64,000 nt of DNA from Methylosinus sp. Sm6 (GCF_019802345.1 NZ_JAINDZ010000002.1:62001-126000); one strand, 5' to 3'. Counted from the stretch's first letter, positions 44,794-54,237 are shown. A program made the numbers and translations. The notes: generated by a model from the letters alone, not told the origin.

Positions 44794-44879
44794 GACGACG
44801 CCGCGGAATCGACGATCAGCAAATGCGGAAATGCACGAAGCCGGAGATACGGATTTCCGCGTCTCCGGCTTTCCGGAAT

Positions 44880-46076
44880 TCAAGCTGCGCGATCGAGAAG
44901 CTTCTTGGCGCGCGCCTCCAGATCGAGACGGGCGTCTTGGTGAGTCTTATTCCGCGCGACGGCGGTGATGCCCTGCACGAAATCGAAGATGCTCTCAGGC
45001 TTGCGGCCTTCTTCGGCCAACACCGTTTCGATGATCTTCGCAGTCTCCTTCTTGGAAAAGCCGCGCCGTCGCAGGAACTCGTCTCGGTCCTCGTCGGTGC
45101 GCGCGACGATTTTCTCCCGCGCCGCCTTGATGCCGTTCACGAATGGCATGGGCGAGGAATCGGCGAATCGGGTCAGCGCCGGAGCCGCCTCATGCGCGAA
45201 GCGGGACGCGGCGTATTTCGAGTGACGGATGGTGATCTCCTCGAAATCTTCGACGCCCCAGAGATTTCTGTTTTGGCAGACCGCGCGGAGATAGAAGCTC
45301 GCCATGCCCAGCGTCTTGGCGCCGACCTCGGAATTCCAGCAGTAAAAGCCGCGGAAAAAGAGGTCTGGCGAGCCGTCCGGCAGCCGACCGGCCTCGATCG
45401 GATTGAGATCGTCGACCAGGAATAGGAAGACGTCCCGGTCCGAGGCGTAGAGGGTCGTGGAGTCTTGCGTGATATCGACGCGCGGATGGTAGACGCCGGT
45501 CGACCAGTCGAGCACGCCCGGCACCTTCCAGCGCGTATCGCCCGTGCCGTTTCCCGCAATGCGCTGCACGGCCTCGACGAGTTCGTGGTCGTAGATGCGG
45601 CCATAGTCGGGGCCGGTGACGGCGCGCAGCTCGACGCGGCCATCTTCGAGCTCCAACGTCTTGACCTGCTCGGCACGATTCGAAGTCAAGCCGTATTGGA
45701 GGTTAATGCCAGCGAGAGGCGCCGGGAGCTGGCGGAGGTAGGAGGCCGGCGCGCCGACCAGGCTCGCGAGCTGGCCGAAGCTCCAATGCGTCGGCGTCAC
45801 AGGCGCGTCTGAGCCGGGCAATGTCAGAGTGAGGCGCTCCGCGTTGCCGCGGTCGGCTTCCACCCGGATCGCCGCGCTCTCCACGGTTCGGGTCCGGCTA
45901 CGCTCGGTTCGGCCACGCACCGCCGCGTAGAGGTCCGACAGGGACAGATAACGCTCGTCGGCCGGCCGAGAAAACCATTCCGAGGACACGCGGCCGATTC
46001 GTTCGCCTCGATGCGCGTCCACCTTGTAGCCGCCAGTGCAATTGCGAGCCGCATCCAGAATTTCCACCTGGGTCAT
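44880..46076 (-). CDS. DUF932 (plasmid/ICE-associated) protein
   Basis: 398 residues, full length for DUF932. Landmarks are RGERIGRVSSEWFSRPADERYLSLSDLYAAV at the start, LAGINLQYGLTSNR, VRIYDHEL-type VTGPDYGRIYDHELVEAVQRI, VFLFLVDDLNPIEAG and FRGFYCWNSEVGAKTLGMASFYLRAVCQNRNLWGVEDFEEI. The family is common on plasmids and integrative elements beside ParB and its role is unknown. It has the same type of leader as the neighbouring parB. Confidence 0.88.
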   Translation of the reverse strand: MTQVEILDAARNCTGGYKVDAHRGERIGRVSSEWFSRPADERYLSLSDLYAAVRGRTERSRTRTVESAAIRVEADRGNAERLTLTLPGSDAPVTPTHWSFGQLASLVGAPASYLRQLPAPLAGINLQYGLTSNRAEQVKTLELEDGRVELRAVTGPDYGRIYDHELVEAVQRIAGNGTGDTRWKVPGVLDWSTGVYHPRVDITQDSTTLYASDRDVFLFLVDDLNPIEAGRLPDGSPDLFFRGFYCWNSEVGAKTLGMASFYLRAVCQNRNLWGVEDFEEITIRHSKYAASRFAHEAAPALTRFADSSPMPFVNGIKAAREKIVARTDEDRDEFLRRRGFSKKETAKIIETVLAEEGRKPESIFDFVQGITAVARNKTHQDARLDLEARAKKLLDRAA

Positions 46077-46086
46077 GGGATGTCTC

Positions 46087-46158
46087 CATGACGGGCGCCG
46101 GAGACCTCTCCTCCAGCCCTCGACCCGTCACGGAACACGGTCCGCACTCTCACTTTCA
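46087..46158 (-). promoter_or_regulatory. Structured leader before the DUF932 gene (copy 2)
   Basis: On the minus strand CGTGACGGG pairs with CCCGTCATG (9 bp, one G-U) around a 7-bp hairpin GCTGGAG...CTCCGGC with loop GAGAGGT. The inner stem differs in sequence from copy 1 but keeps pairing, and AAAGTGAGAG-N-GCGG and CCGTG are conserved upstream. Confidence 0.6.
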
Positions 46159-46492
46159 GCGGGGCGGTCCGCTCCTCAGAAGGGACTAAGGTCGACCGAG
46201 ACCGATGCCCAGCCGTAGGGAAGGCTTTCCCCTCGAGGGTTCTGTCCGTTCGCGTCTTCCGATGAGTTCCAATCGTCGGAGCGGAGACTTCCAATCAGCC
46301 GGATGGGCGAAGCCCAGAACACTGGTCATAAGCGTCCGCGGATTTGCGTAACTCAGCCAGACATAGGCGCAGCATCTCGACTTGACCTGAAAGCATACGC
46401 CGATGATGGGATAGGCGCGGCACTCGAGAGATTCCATCGAGATAGGCGGCCGCGCCATCATTGTTGTCACCGCGCCCGACGTCCGGTTGAAA
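46159..46492. other. 330 bp without a convincing gene
   Basis: Open frames here run antisense into the SIR2 gene or are Arg-rich and lack motifs. The region separates the DUF932 leader from the end of the SIR2 gene. I see no terminator or repeat of note. Confidence 0.5.
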
Positions 46493-49400
46493 CTACCGCT
46501 CCCGCCTCCGCCGCAAATCGGCGAGGCGAGGGTCGACGCTGGTCTCGGGAGCCTGCACGAGGATATCCAGCACCTTCTCGAAGTTGTAAGGCCACCCTCG
46601 GGAATCCTCGGGCAGGACCGCCTCGAGCAAATCAAGCATCGCACGCGGATGCCGGCGCGCCGAAAAGTCCGGATCTTCGCTGTTGATCGCCATGGTGATG
46701 AAGCTGCCATCGCGCACGGGCACAAGACGCGGAAGGACTAGCGCCACCACCTCAGGCATCAGATCGCCGCTCGCCATCGCGAATTCCGCCAGCCGCACGG
46801 AAATTTCGGGGATTTTCAGCGCGCGCTGTTTTGGCCACACTTCTGAAAGGAATGGAATGACGCGCTCTCGCCAACGGCCCTGGCTGCCGCTCGACCAGCG
46901 CTCGAGAGTTCTGAGCACCTGGCGCCGCAGCTGATTGTCAGAATGGATCAGCACCTCCCGAAGCTCGAGATCGCTGATCAACCGTTCGGGCTTGTCGGCG
47001 TCAGCGTCGCCGCCCCAGCCGGCGAGCAACATCGCCGCAAGGGTGCTGTCATGGGCTTCGCGGACGGGGGGCTGCAACGTCCTTGCCATCAGACAAGGCT
47101 TCAGTCGAACAAAGAGTTCCCGGCTAGGAATGCGCGCCGCCCAGAGGAAGCCGCCCCAGAAGGCGTCGCCATCGTCGCTCTCGTCCTCGACGGCAGGAAG
47201 AACCGCCGTTTCGGTCCAATTTGGATCGATATTATATAGCCATGCGACATGGAACGCGATCAGCACCAGCGCCTGTCGTCGCAGATCGCCCGGCAAGCCC
47301 AGCAAATCGTCGAGGCGGCCGCGCCACACAGGAGGGTAGCCGGCGCCGTTTTCGAGGCCGTTCTTCGCAGGATCCTTCATCAGCAAATTGACCAGCCTAC
47401 CAACCGGCGCGTTCAACGCGTCGTCGGCCCAGCTGCGATCCGGTCGATGGGGCGCATTGGTCGATCCTATCATCAGCGCCTCGATCATCCGGTTCCACAG
47501 CGGGGCCAGCGCATCGGCGGCGTCTCCGAAGAGCCACGCGGCATTGCGCTCCATCCAATCGGCGACCGGATAGGCAATTTCACGGAACTGACCGATCGGT
47601 AGACGGCACAGCCTCGCCGCAATCGCGCGGATCATCCGTGGACGATTGGCGTCGCGCGCTTCCAGGCGAAGAAAGTCGGCCCATGGGTGACGAGGCGCCT
47701 CTCCACATCGGGCCGCATGGGCGAGCGCCATGAGGGCGCAGACGGGGCTGCGCTTGACCAGACCCGAAAACGGCGCGCGTTGGACGCGGTCGCGGATATC
47801 CATCCGGCCGGCCTCGCGCACGCGGGGAAGGATCTCCGAGATCGGCAGATCCATGAGCGAGTCGGGCGTGTCATCAGTGCCGATGCTAGACACTTCGGGC
47901 GCGTTCGACGCTGCGGCATCGGCGCCCGCGGCGCGCGTCCATTCAGGCGCGAGCTTGCGCAGCGCAGTCATCTCTGCGTCCAGATCAAACCCGAACGCCA
48001 CTCCCTGCCCCGACAACCAGAAGAGTCGGTTGAGACGTTCGAATGCCGCAGCGCGGGTGGGGCCGCCGCGAACGTCGTCGGACCAAGGAAACGAGCCCTC
48101 GCGCAAGCGCGCCTCGAGACGCTCATGCTCCGTGACCGAAAAATCGGGCCAGCGGTCGCGCAGCGCATACAGCACATCGCGCTCGTGCTGCGATCCCCAG
48201 AAGACTTGCTCCGGCAGGCCGAGGAACACCGACGCGGCTTCGGGGCCGTCGAGCAGATCGCGCCGACCGGCCGCCCAGATTCGGAGGCGCGCGAAGACAT
48301 GCTCGTCGGCGACAGGCCAACGGGAGACCTCTGCGCGCGCGCCATCCCGGTCGAGCTCGGCGAAACGCGTCATCAGCTTCTGGAAGAAGATCATCGGGCC
48401 GGTCAGCCCGTAGCTGCTCTCGTCCAGGCCCGGACCGTCATCATTGGCTCGGGTCGTCTGCAGGTAGAGATCATTGTGGCCGCTGATCTCATGCTCGAGT
48501 GCGATCGCCAACTCGAGATTTCCGCGGAACTGGCTGACGGCATAGAGCACGTAGGCGTCGGAGATCGCCACGGCCACATGCGGGCGAGGATAGTCGACAC
48601 GCACGCGGATTATGTCGTCGGGGATCGGCGCTTGCCAATGGAAAGGATGGCGAACGCCAAACGCGCGCTCCACCTTCAGCTGTGGCTTGTACATGGCAGC
48701 TACGTCGCGAACGAGCGACGCCGACCAGCCATCGCGTCGGCCGCGCGCTTCCAGATCGTAGCGAATCATGTCCGGATCGTCGCGGCGGTCAGACCAGGCG
48801 GAAAACAGCCACTGCCAACCCTTTCGGATCGCGTCGGGGAAGCGGTCGGGAGAATAGCGCAAAGCGGATTGGATATGCTGCTGGATTTGCGGGTGCAGTC
48901 CTTGCTGGTGGGCGGCCCACCAGAGCGCTACCGGCTCATGCGCGACACGCTGGATCCAGACGCCGAGATTGGCGAGCCTCGGGGGCATCGGCGCCAGCGC
49001 GGATACGTTCGGGCCACGCAGCACGCCGTCTCCCGCCTGTCCGCCGTCCTCGTCGTCGAGGAAGTTTCTCGCAAAAGGATCGAACACGCCTTCCGGGAGT
49101 GGGTGGTGGTGAAACGGGTCATCCGGATTCAACGGCTCCGGCGGCGTGTCGCAATCCAAGCCGAGAGCGTCGAAGGGAAAGAACATCTCCGTCGTGTCGT
49201 CATAGGGCTCGACCCGGCCGGACGTCGCATAGCGCTGCACAGGATCGAGCGCCAGCAGCCAGCGGCTGTCGAGCGTTTCCGTCGCAGTGGCTATACGGTG
49301 TGCGCCTTCAGGGGTCGCCAGCATCTTCGCGATGACCCCGCGGAAATGCGTGTCGGTCGCCGCGGGTCCGGCGGCGGCGCGCGCGATCAGCTTGTCGTGC

Positions 49401-50329
49401 CAGCCGTCCACATCGCGGGCGCGCGCAGCCCATGCGGACAGAGTATCCCAGAGCGGAGCGTAGCCGCTGCTGTTGTCGAACGCTATGGCCCGTACGCCGC
49501 GATGCTCCCACAGCGCGGCGGCTTCGCCTGCATCGCCCTCCTGAAACGCGAAAAGGCGCGCCGATGTCCCGGAATGCAGGTTGAGCGCCTCGAGCAGATA
49601 CTGAATCGGCGGATCATCGGCGGAGTAGCCGACGAACACGATCTGGTACCGACTGAGCAGCGACTGGATGAAGCGCGTCGCCCAGCCATCTGACAGGTAG
49701 GCGCGCCCGAAATCGGCGCTGGATACTACGAACTCGTCGTCGAACGGCCCGACATAGTCGTTGTCGACGCGGCCATGGAGGTGGACGATGCCGTGAAACT
49801 CTCGGGGATTGCGGGGATCCGGTAGCCGGGGCGGTCCCCAGCGCGGCAGGTCCGGCAGGCACTCTTCGAACAAGAGATCGAAATTGGTCGTGACTATCTG
49901 GGTCACACCTGCGCGCGACGTCGCCAAATCGAGCAGGATACGGTGCGCGTCCAATCCATAGTCGTCTGGGGGGCGGATCGATTCGGCGACCGCTTGGCGA
50001 ACGTCATGTACATCGAACTCCCGTTCGAGCAAGCCGAACACCCGATCCGTGGCGAGAAGCCCGCCCACGCCCGCCATCCGCCCCATTTCGAGCGCCTTGT
50101 CGAGAAGCCTCCGGGCCGGACTGTCGAGCGCGGCGCCGAGAATTCGGATGACATGCCGGCCGAGGCGCTCGAAGTTCGGCAGGTGTGCATACGCCTGGGA
50201 CACGCCAGCCCCGCAGAAGAAAATCACATCGCCCTTGTCGCGTGCGACAAGGAGCTCTTCGGGAATATCGGGACCTCCGGCAATGAAACGCATGCCGCCA
50301 CTGTGCATGAGGAGCCGTGCTTCGTCCAT
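46493..50329 (-). CDS. Large SIR2-domain protein, candidate anti-phage NADase
   Basis: 1278 residues. Residues about 30-280 are an intact SIR2 domain: DVIFFCGAGVSQAY (GAG), VTQIVTTNFDLLFEE (TTN), IVHLHGRVDN (HG) and IVFVGYSADDPPIQYLLEA. The other 1000 residues are helical, with no nuclease or membrane motif I can name, and probably form a sensor/oligomer scaffold. Size and layout match defence-associated sirtuins such as DSR1/DSR2, which deplete NAD+ upon phage infection. It sits alone in the island, next to a PIN toxin-antitoxin pair. An alternative start is ATG 50293. Confidence 0.82.
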   Translation of the reverse strand: MDEARLLMHSGGMRFIAGGPDIPEELLVARDKGDVIFFCGAGVSQAYAHLPNFERLGRHVIRILGAALDSPARRLLDKALEMGRMAGVGGLLATDRVFGLLEREFDVHDVRQAVAESIRPPDDYGLDAHRILLDLATSRAGVTQIVTTNFDLLFEECLPDLPRWGPPRLPDPRNPREFHGIVHLHGRVDNDYVGPFDDEFVVSSADFGRAYLSDGWATRFIQSLLSRYQIVFVGYSADDPPIQYLLEALNLHSGTSARLFAFQEGDAGEAAALWEHRGVRAIAFDNSSGYAPLWDTLSAWAARARDVDGWHDKLIARAAAGPAATDTHFRGVIAKMLATPEGAHRIATATETLDSRWLLALDPVQRYATSGRVEPYDDTTEMFFPFDALGLDCDTPPEPLNPDDPFHHHPLPEGVFDPFARNFLDDEDGGQAGDGVLRGPNVSALAPMPPRLANLGVWIQRVAHEPVALWWAAHQQGLHPQIQQHIQSALRYSPDRFPDAIRKGWQWLFSAWSDRRDDPDMIRYDLEARGRRDGWSASLVRDVAAMYKPQLKVERAFGVRHPFHWQAPIPDDIIRVRVDYPRPHVAVAISDAYVLYAVSQFRGNLELAIALEHEISGHNDLYLQTTRANDDGPGLDESSYGLTGPMIFFQKLMTRFAELDRDGARAEVSRWPVADEHVFARLRIWAAGRRDLLDGPEAASVFLGLPEQVFWGSQHERDVLYALRDRWPDFSVTEHERLEARLREGSFPWSDDVRGGPTRAAAFERLNRLFWLSGQGVAFGFDLDAEMTALRKLAPEWTRAAGADAAASNAPEVSSIGTDDTPDSLMDLPISEILPRVREAGRMDIRDRVQRAPFSGLVKRSPVCALMALAHAARCGEAPRHPWADFLRLEARDANRPRMIRAIAARLCRLPIGQFREIAYPVADWMERNAAWLFGDAADALAPLWNRMIEALMIGSTNAPHRPDRSWADDALNAPVGRLVNLLMKDPAKNGLENGAGYPPVWRGRLDDLLGLPGDLRRQALVLIAFHVAWLYNIDPNWTETAVLPAVEDESDDGDAFWGGFLWAARIPSRELFVRLKPCLMARTLQPPVREAHDSTLAAMLLAGWGGDADADKPERLISDLELREVLIHSDNQLRRQVLRTLERWSSGSQGRWRERVIPFLSEVWPKQRALKIPEISVRLAEFAMASGDLMPEVVALVLPRLVPVRDGSFITMAINSEDPDFSARRHPRAMLDLLEAVLPEDSRGWPYNFEKVLDILVQAPETSVDPRLADLRRRRER

Positions 50330-50459
50330 GCGGCGCGGATGGGCTGCGCCCCAACTGAGCAGGGGGAGGTCAGACGCCGCTTTAGGATTTCGCCCCCCGG
50401 TTCATGGACGTTGCAACCGTTGGCCAAAATCTCTATTTCGTTTAACGAGGAGACTCGCA

Positions 50460-50750
50460 ATGCCGAAGCCGATCCACGAAGCGTCCGATATCCCGGTTCA
50501 GTCGAGCATCAGGCGGCGCGCGGTCATGGATACTGCGCGAGAGCTCGGCCTGCTGGGCGGCGAGAACGGCCGAATCGGCGGGCGGATTCGTCGCGACCTC
50601 GTGGCGGCCGCGAAGAAGAAGTCTGGCATAGCCTCGGACACCGAACTGCTCGAATATGCGCTGGCGAAAGTGGCGCTCGAGGACGACTTCGGAACAAAGC
50701 TTGTCCGTCGCAAGGGCCGGATTGCCCGAGATATCGACCTTGAGCTTTGA
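50460..50750 (+). CDS. Antitoxin of a PIN-toxin pair
   Basis: 96 residues. The N-terminus (SIRRRAVMDTARELGLLGGENGRIGGRIRRDLVAAAKKKSG) is basic and helical and the C-terminus (TELLEYALAKVALEDDFGTKLVRRKGRIARDIDLEL) resembles small antitoxins that precede PIN toxins. CGAGGAGAC precedes the ATG. It is 131 bp from the divergent SIR2 gene and overlaps the toxin. Confidence 0.7.
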   Translation: MPKPIHEASDIPVQSSIRRRAVMDTARELGLLGGENGRIGGRIRRDLVAAAKKKSGIASDTELLEYALAKVALEDDFGTKLVRRKGRIARDIDLEL

Positions 50751-51324
50751 TCTCTCTCGCGCGCTGCGGCGGATCAAGCCGCAGCGCAAGGCGGACGCGC
50801 TCCCGTTACGCCCGTTCGATGCCCTCCCGGTCGTCGAATCGCCGGTTTCCGCGGGCGCCGAGTTGCTGCTCGATACCTGCGTCTACATAGACGTCCTGCA
50901 AGGGCGCACGCCGGCGAGCGTCGACGAACTGCTCCAGGCGCGGATCGTCAACCACTCCACCATTTGCTTGGCGGAGATGACGCACCTGTTCGGCCGTCTG
51001 GATCCCGCTCATGTCGGCACAAAAGATGTGCTGCGAGAAATCCGACAGACGATCGAGGATATTCCCGGCCATCGCATCTCATCGCCGTCGGAGACCGCGA
51101 TGGGAGAAGCAGGGATGCTGGCGGGTCTGGTCGCGCGTCTCCTGCGTTTCGAGCGAGGCGAACGGATGCTTTTGTTGAACGACGCGACCCTCTATCTCCA
51201 GGCGCTCGAACGCGGATGGACGGTTCTGACGCGAAATGTCCGGGACTTCGACTGTTTCGACCAAATTCTTCCGGCAGGGCGAGTGCTGTTCTACGTGCAG
51301 CGAAGCCATCCCGTTTCAACATGA
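50740..51324 (+). CDS. PIN-domain toxin (VapC-like)
   Basis: About 194 residues from a TTG at 50740, overlapping the antitoxin by 11 bp; the start is uncertain. LLLDTCVYIDVLQGRTP carries the first acidic residue of PIN nucleases, TICLAEMTHLFGRLD the second, and LLNDATLYLQALERGWTVLTRNVRDFDCF the last two (ND...NVRDFD). It probably cuts RNA. Confidence 0.78.
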   Translation: MSFDLSRALRRIKPQRKADALPLRPFDALPVVESPVSAGAELLLDTCVYIDVLQGRTPASVDELLQARIVNHSTICLAEMTHLFGRLDPAHVGTKDVLREIRQTIEDIPGHRISSPSETAMGEAGMLAGLVARLLRFERGERMLLLNDATLYLQALERGWTVLTRNVRDFDCFDQILPAGRVLFYVQRSHPVST

Positions 51325-51438
51325 TGTGGCCGGATCGTAGCGGCTTTGAAGAGCAATTCGTACCAGCGTCTATTGCCAATGCGTTCCAGGTGGTTAATAG
51401 AAGCCCTGAGAAATGTTGGGATATCCTGACCCCACAAA

Positions 51439-51630
51439 TCAGGGCAACATCCGTTGCCCTGATTTGCTTATTAGCAGCGTAATTATACGCCAGATTGCAG
51501 GGCCTCCCACGCAAAATACCGAAACTGTTGCTGTCAGAAGGAATGCAAGCGCCAGCAGTCCACGCCATCCCCACCCCTTCAGGTGCCGGTCCTTTCCGAA
51601 AGAAAACTCATAATCCGGGACATTTGTCAT
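51439..51630 (-). CDS. Small membrane protein, unknown
   Basis: 63 residues with one hydrophobic helix (GLLALAFLLTATVSVFCVGGPAIWRIITLLI) after a charged N-terminus. GAGAAG precedes the ATG at 51630. I do not recognise it. The gaps 51325-51438 and 51631-52083 show no gene. Confidence 0.4.
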   Translation of the reverse strand: MTNVPDYEFSFGKDRHLKGWGWRGLLALAFLLTATVSVFCVGGPAIWRIITLLISKSGQRMLP

Positions 51631-52083
51631 GATCTTCTCGGTAGCTCGTGATGCAGGTTGCAAGGCGGACGGCGTCAATATGGAAGAACGAAAAGGGGAA
51701 ATCTCCCTGAAGGCGGCGGACTAACCGGATCGAACCAGAATTCCGTCGTCGCTGTCACACGCTTGCGGCAAGTTAGCCGGACTGCCTTTGATCCTGGGCC
51801 AAGATCTCTTTGCATTTGGATCGACCTCCTATCCGAGAAGGAAAGCACATAGCCGTGTGACAAAGTGTCCATCTTTCATGGACGATTCATCCCGAGCCAC
51901 GTCCGGAATTCCGGAAAAGTCTTCCGGCACATCATAGGCTCGCTCGGCGGCGGAAATCTCCGACAAGTCGTCGTAACCGCCAGCGCCACATGTCTTTTCG
52001 AAACAGTCCGGCCGGAAGCGTCGATGGGCCGTGAATAGCCTCGAGCAAGTATTCCAAAACCCCTCCCTAATTGTTTTGTCTCG

Positions 52084-52560
52084 AAATACCGCGTGGCATA
52101 CGTTTTCCGCGTCGCGACCGCCGACCAGGACGTTGCCTTGCAGTTCGGCGCTCTCGAGGTCACCGCGTGCGAGAATTTCTTCGCGGGGAAGGCATCAGGG
52201 GCGAACGAGGACAAGCCCGAGCTTACTTGACTGCTCGACCAGGCCCGCAAGGTTGAGGTGTCGGTGGTGTGTAAGCTCGACCAGCCGGTCGGGTCGCTGG
52301 AACAACTTGTTCTGGCGCTGGAGGACCTCGGCAGGCGCGGCGTGGGGTTCCGGTGCCTCGGCCCGGCGATCCGGGTTGAAGGCCGCGTCGGCGCGTGACC
52401 GGAAGGGCGGCAGGCGCAAGGTCCTACCGTCCTACCCGACGACGATCTGGTTGAAGGTGCGCGTCATGCTGCGTGTTCTGCTGATTTCCGTGGCGTCGTT
52501 CGCCAAGGTGCTCGGCGTCGGGCGCGCGCCACCCTCTACCGGCACCTTCATGAGGCCCCC
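52084..52560 (+). pseudogene. Dead serine resolvase (Tn3/Hin type)
   Basis: A conceptual translation gives FRVATADQDVALQFGALEV...ENFFAGKASGANEDKPEL-stop-LLDQARKVEVSVVCKLDQPVGSLEQLVLALEDLGRRGVGFRCL, which aligns with resolvases (RVSTxDQ, KASGAxxDRPEL, VVxKLDRLxRSLxxL). A late VAxxAKVLGVGRA / TLYRHL helix-turn-helix is split by a frameshift. There are stops at 52228 and 52396, and the catalytic Ser of RVS is Ala. Confidence 0.75.
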
Positions 52561-52653
52561 ATGCGACGCTGGAGGACGCACGAGCACTATTGTCCGTCGC
52601 CGTATCGATTCAGACCCTCACTTGGCCCAGTTCATCGCGCGACGACAGCGCGG

Positions 52654-53994
52654 CTAAGGCGCCGCCTGCGGCGTCGTGTCGGCGGCTTCCGGGGATTCCT
52701 GCGATTGCCGCGCCCCGCGTCGACGCTGGCGCGAGGTCGTCGCCCGCCCATCGAGGATGTCGGCCATCTCGTCGGCGACGCGATCCGCCGCCATCCGCAG
52801 AGCTTCGTCGATATGAATATAGCGCTGGGTCACGCCCCGCGAGGCATGTCCCAACAGCGCGGCGATGGTCAGTTCGGAAAAACCGAGGTCGCCGGCGAGA
52901 CTCGCGAATGTGTGGCGCAGCGTGTGCGGCGTGACGTCGACGAGGCGAGCACGATCGCAGATGCGGTCGAGCACTCGGACGACCCCGATGAAATGTCCCT
53001 CCCCCCAGTCGGCAGGAAAGAAGAACGGCGACTTTGTTTCCGGCCGAGCGAGGAGCAGGTCGATGGCGGCCTGTCCGATCACACGGGTCTGCGCGCCGCT
53101 CTTCGTGTCGGGAAATCGGATCGCGCCCTCTTCCTCGTCGAGCCAGCAGCGCTCGACTCCGAGTCCTTCCATGCGGCGGAAGCCTGTCATCAAAAGGAAG
53201 CGGATGGCGGCCAGTGCGGTCGGATGCTCGCCGTCCTCGGCGGCGGCGCGTAGCGTCTTGCCGAGACGCTCGATCTCGGCGCGGCTTAGCCGCCGTTCAC
53301 GGGGCGCGCTGGCGAGCCGGCGAACGCCCTTGGCGGGATTGCTCGGGATTTTGCCGACGCGCACCGCATGTTCGAAGATCGCGTGCAGCGTCGACAGTGT
53401 TCGGGCGGCCACCCCTTCGCCCCCGGTGGTCGCGCCGCCGCGGCTGCCCTTGCGCGCCTTCGCGGTCTTCCCGGCGGCGATATCGGCCTGGGCGGCTTCG
53501 ATATCTCCGAGCTTCAGCGCGCCGACCTGTCGTCGTCCGAGCAAGGGCTTGATGTGGGAGTCGATCCGGCTGCGGTCCATCGCCAAGGTGGAAGATTTGA
53601 TCGGCCGCCGGCGCCGGCCGAGGATGCGGCCGGCTTCGGCCTCGGCGAGATACCAGTCACAGACCTCTGCGACGGTGATGCGTCCTTCGGCCTCCGCTTC
53701 TGCGGCGAAAGGGTCGAGTCCCTTGGACACCGCGACCAGTTTTTCGTGCGCGAGATCGCGGGCTTCCTCGACGGTCATCAAACCGAACCGGCCGATGACC
53801 GCGCGGCGCGGCCTGCCGTCGGGTGTGCGGTAATGGATGACGAAACTCTTGAGGCCCGACGGCATGACCTGGACACCGAAGCCGCGCAGCTCCCGATCCC
53901 AAACGAAATGCTCCCGAACCTTGACCCCAACCTTCGAAGGTTTAGGAGCCTTGAGAGCGTCGACGATCCGTTTTGTGAGCTTTTCGAAAGCCAT
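52654..53994 (-). CDS. Tyrosine recombinase (integrase) 2, DUF4102 type
   Basis: 446 residues. The N-terminal DUF4102-like arm domain (VWDRELRGFGVQVMPSGLKSFVIHYRTPDGRPRRAVIGRFG) is followed by the core with Arg (LLMTGFRRMEGLGVERCW), HTLRHTFASLAGDLG, LLGHASRG and nucleophile Tyr TQRYIHID. It transcribes away from the tRNA-Gly fragment 199 bp upstream, the usual arrangement for a tRNA-integrating island. Confidence 0.92.
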   Translation of the reverse strand: MAFEKLTKRIVDALKAPKPSKVGVKVREHFVWDRELRGFGVQVMPSGLKSFVIHYRTPDGRPRRAVIGRFGLMTVEEARDLAHEKLVAVSKGLDPFAAEAEAEGRITVAEVCDWYLAEAEAGRILGRRRRPIKSSTLAMDRSRIDSHIKPLLGRRQVGALKLGDIEAAQADIAAGKTAKARKGSRGGATTGGEGVAARTLSTLHAIFEHAVRVGKIPSNPAKGVRRLASAPRERRLSRAEIERLGKTLRAAAEDGEHPTALAAIRFLLMTGFRRMEGLGVERCWLDEEEGAIRFPDTKSGAQTRVIGQAAIDLLLARPETKSPFFFPADWGEGHFIGVVRVLDRICDRARLVDVTPHTLRHTFASLAGDLGFSELTIAALLGHASRGVTQRYIHIDEALRMAADRVADEMADILDGRATTSRQRRRGARQSQESPEAADTTPQAAP

Positions 53995-54192
53995 ATCAAT
54001 CACCTGCTACAAATCTGCTTAGAATGATCGGATCATACCCCTGATCGGAGCCGATTCCAAGCAGTTCGGAGCAAGTCGGAGGCCCCTCGGGCGTAGACAC
54101 GGCGGCCTAGCGTTCATACAATTGATTGTTTTATCGTTATATTTCGTAGACGGGCGAAGCGCGTCGTGGTGCAGCGAAGGCTCCGGGGCACC

Positions 54193-54237
54193 TTGCCAAG
54201 GTTGGGGTCGAGGGTTCGAATCCCTTCGCCCGCTCCA
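54193..54237 (+). repeat. tRNA-Gly(GCC) 3' fragment, attachment-site copy 2
   Basis: Identical over 45 bp to 34209-34253. The upstream sequence is not tRNA-like, so this is another att core. It lies between integrase 2 (left, pointing away) and integrase 3 (right, pointing away), consistent with two islands joined at one tRNA-derived site. Confidence 0.85.

Noticed and set aside
46186-46725. 179-codon minus-strand frame at the end of the SIR2 gene
   Set aside because: Overlaps the well-supported SIR2 frame by over 200 bp and lacks motifs.
51876-52250. 124-codon minus-strand frame
   Set aside because: It runs antisense to the resolvase remnant and has no motif.
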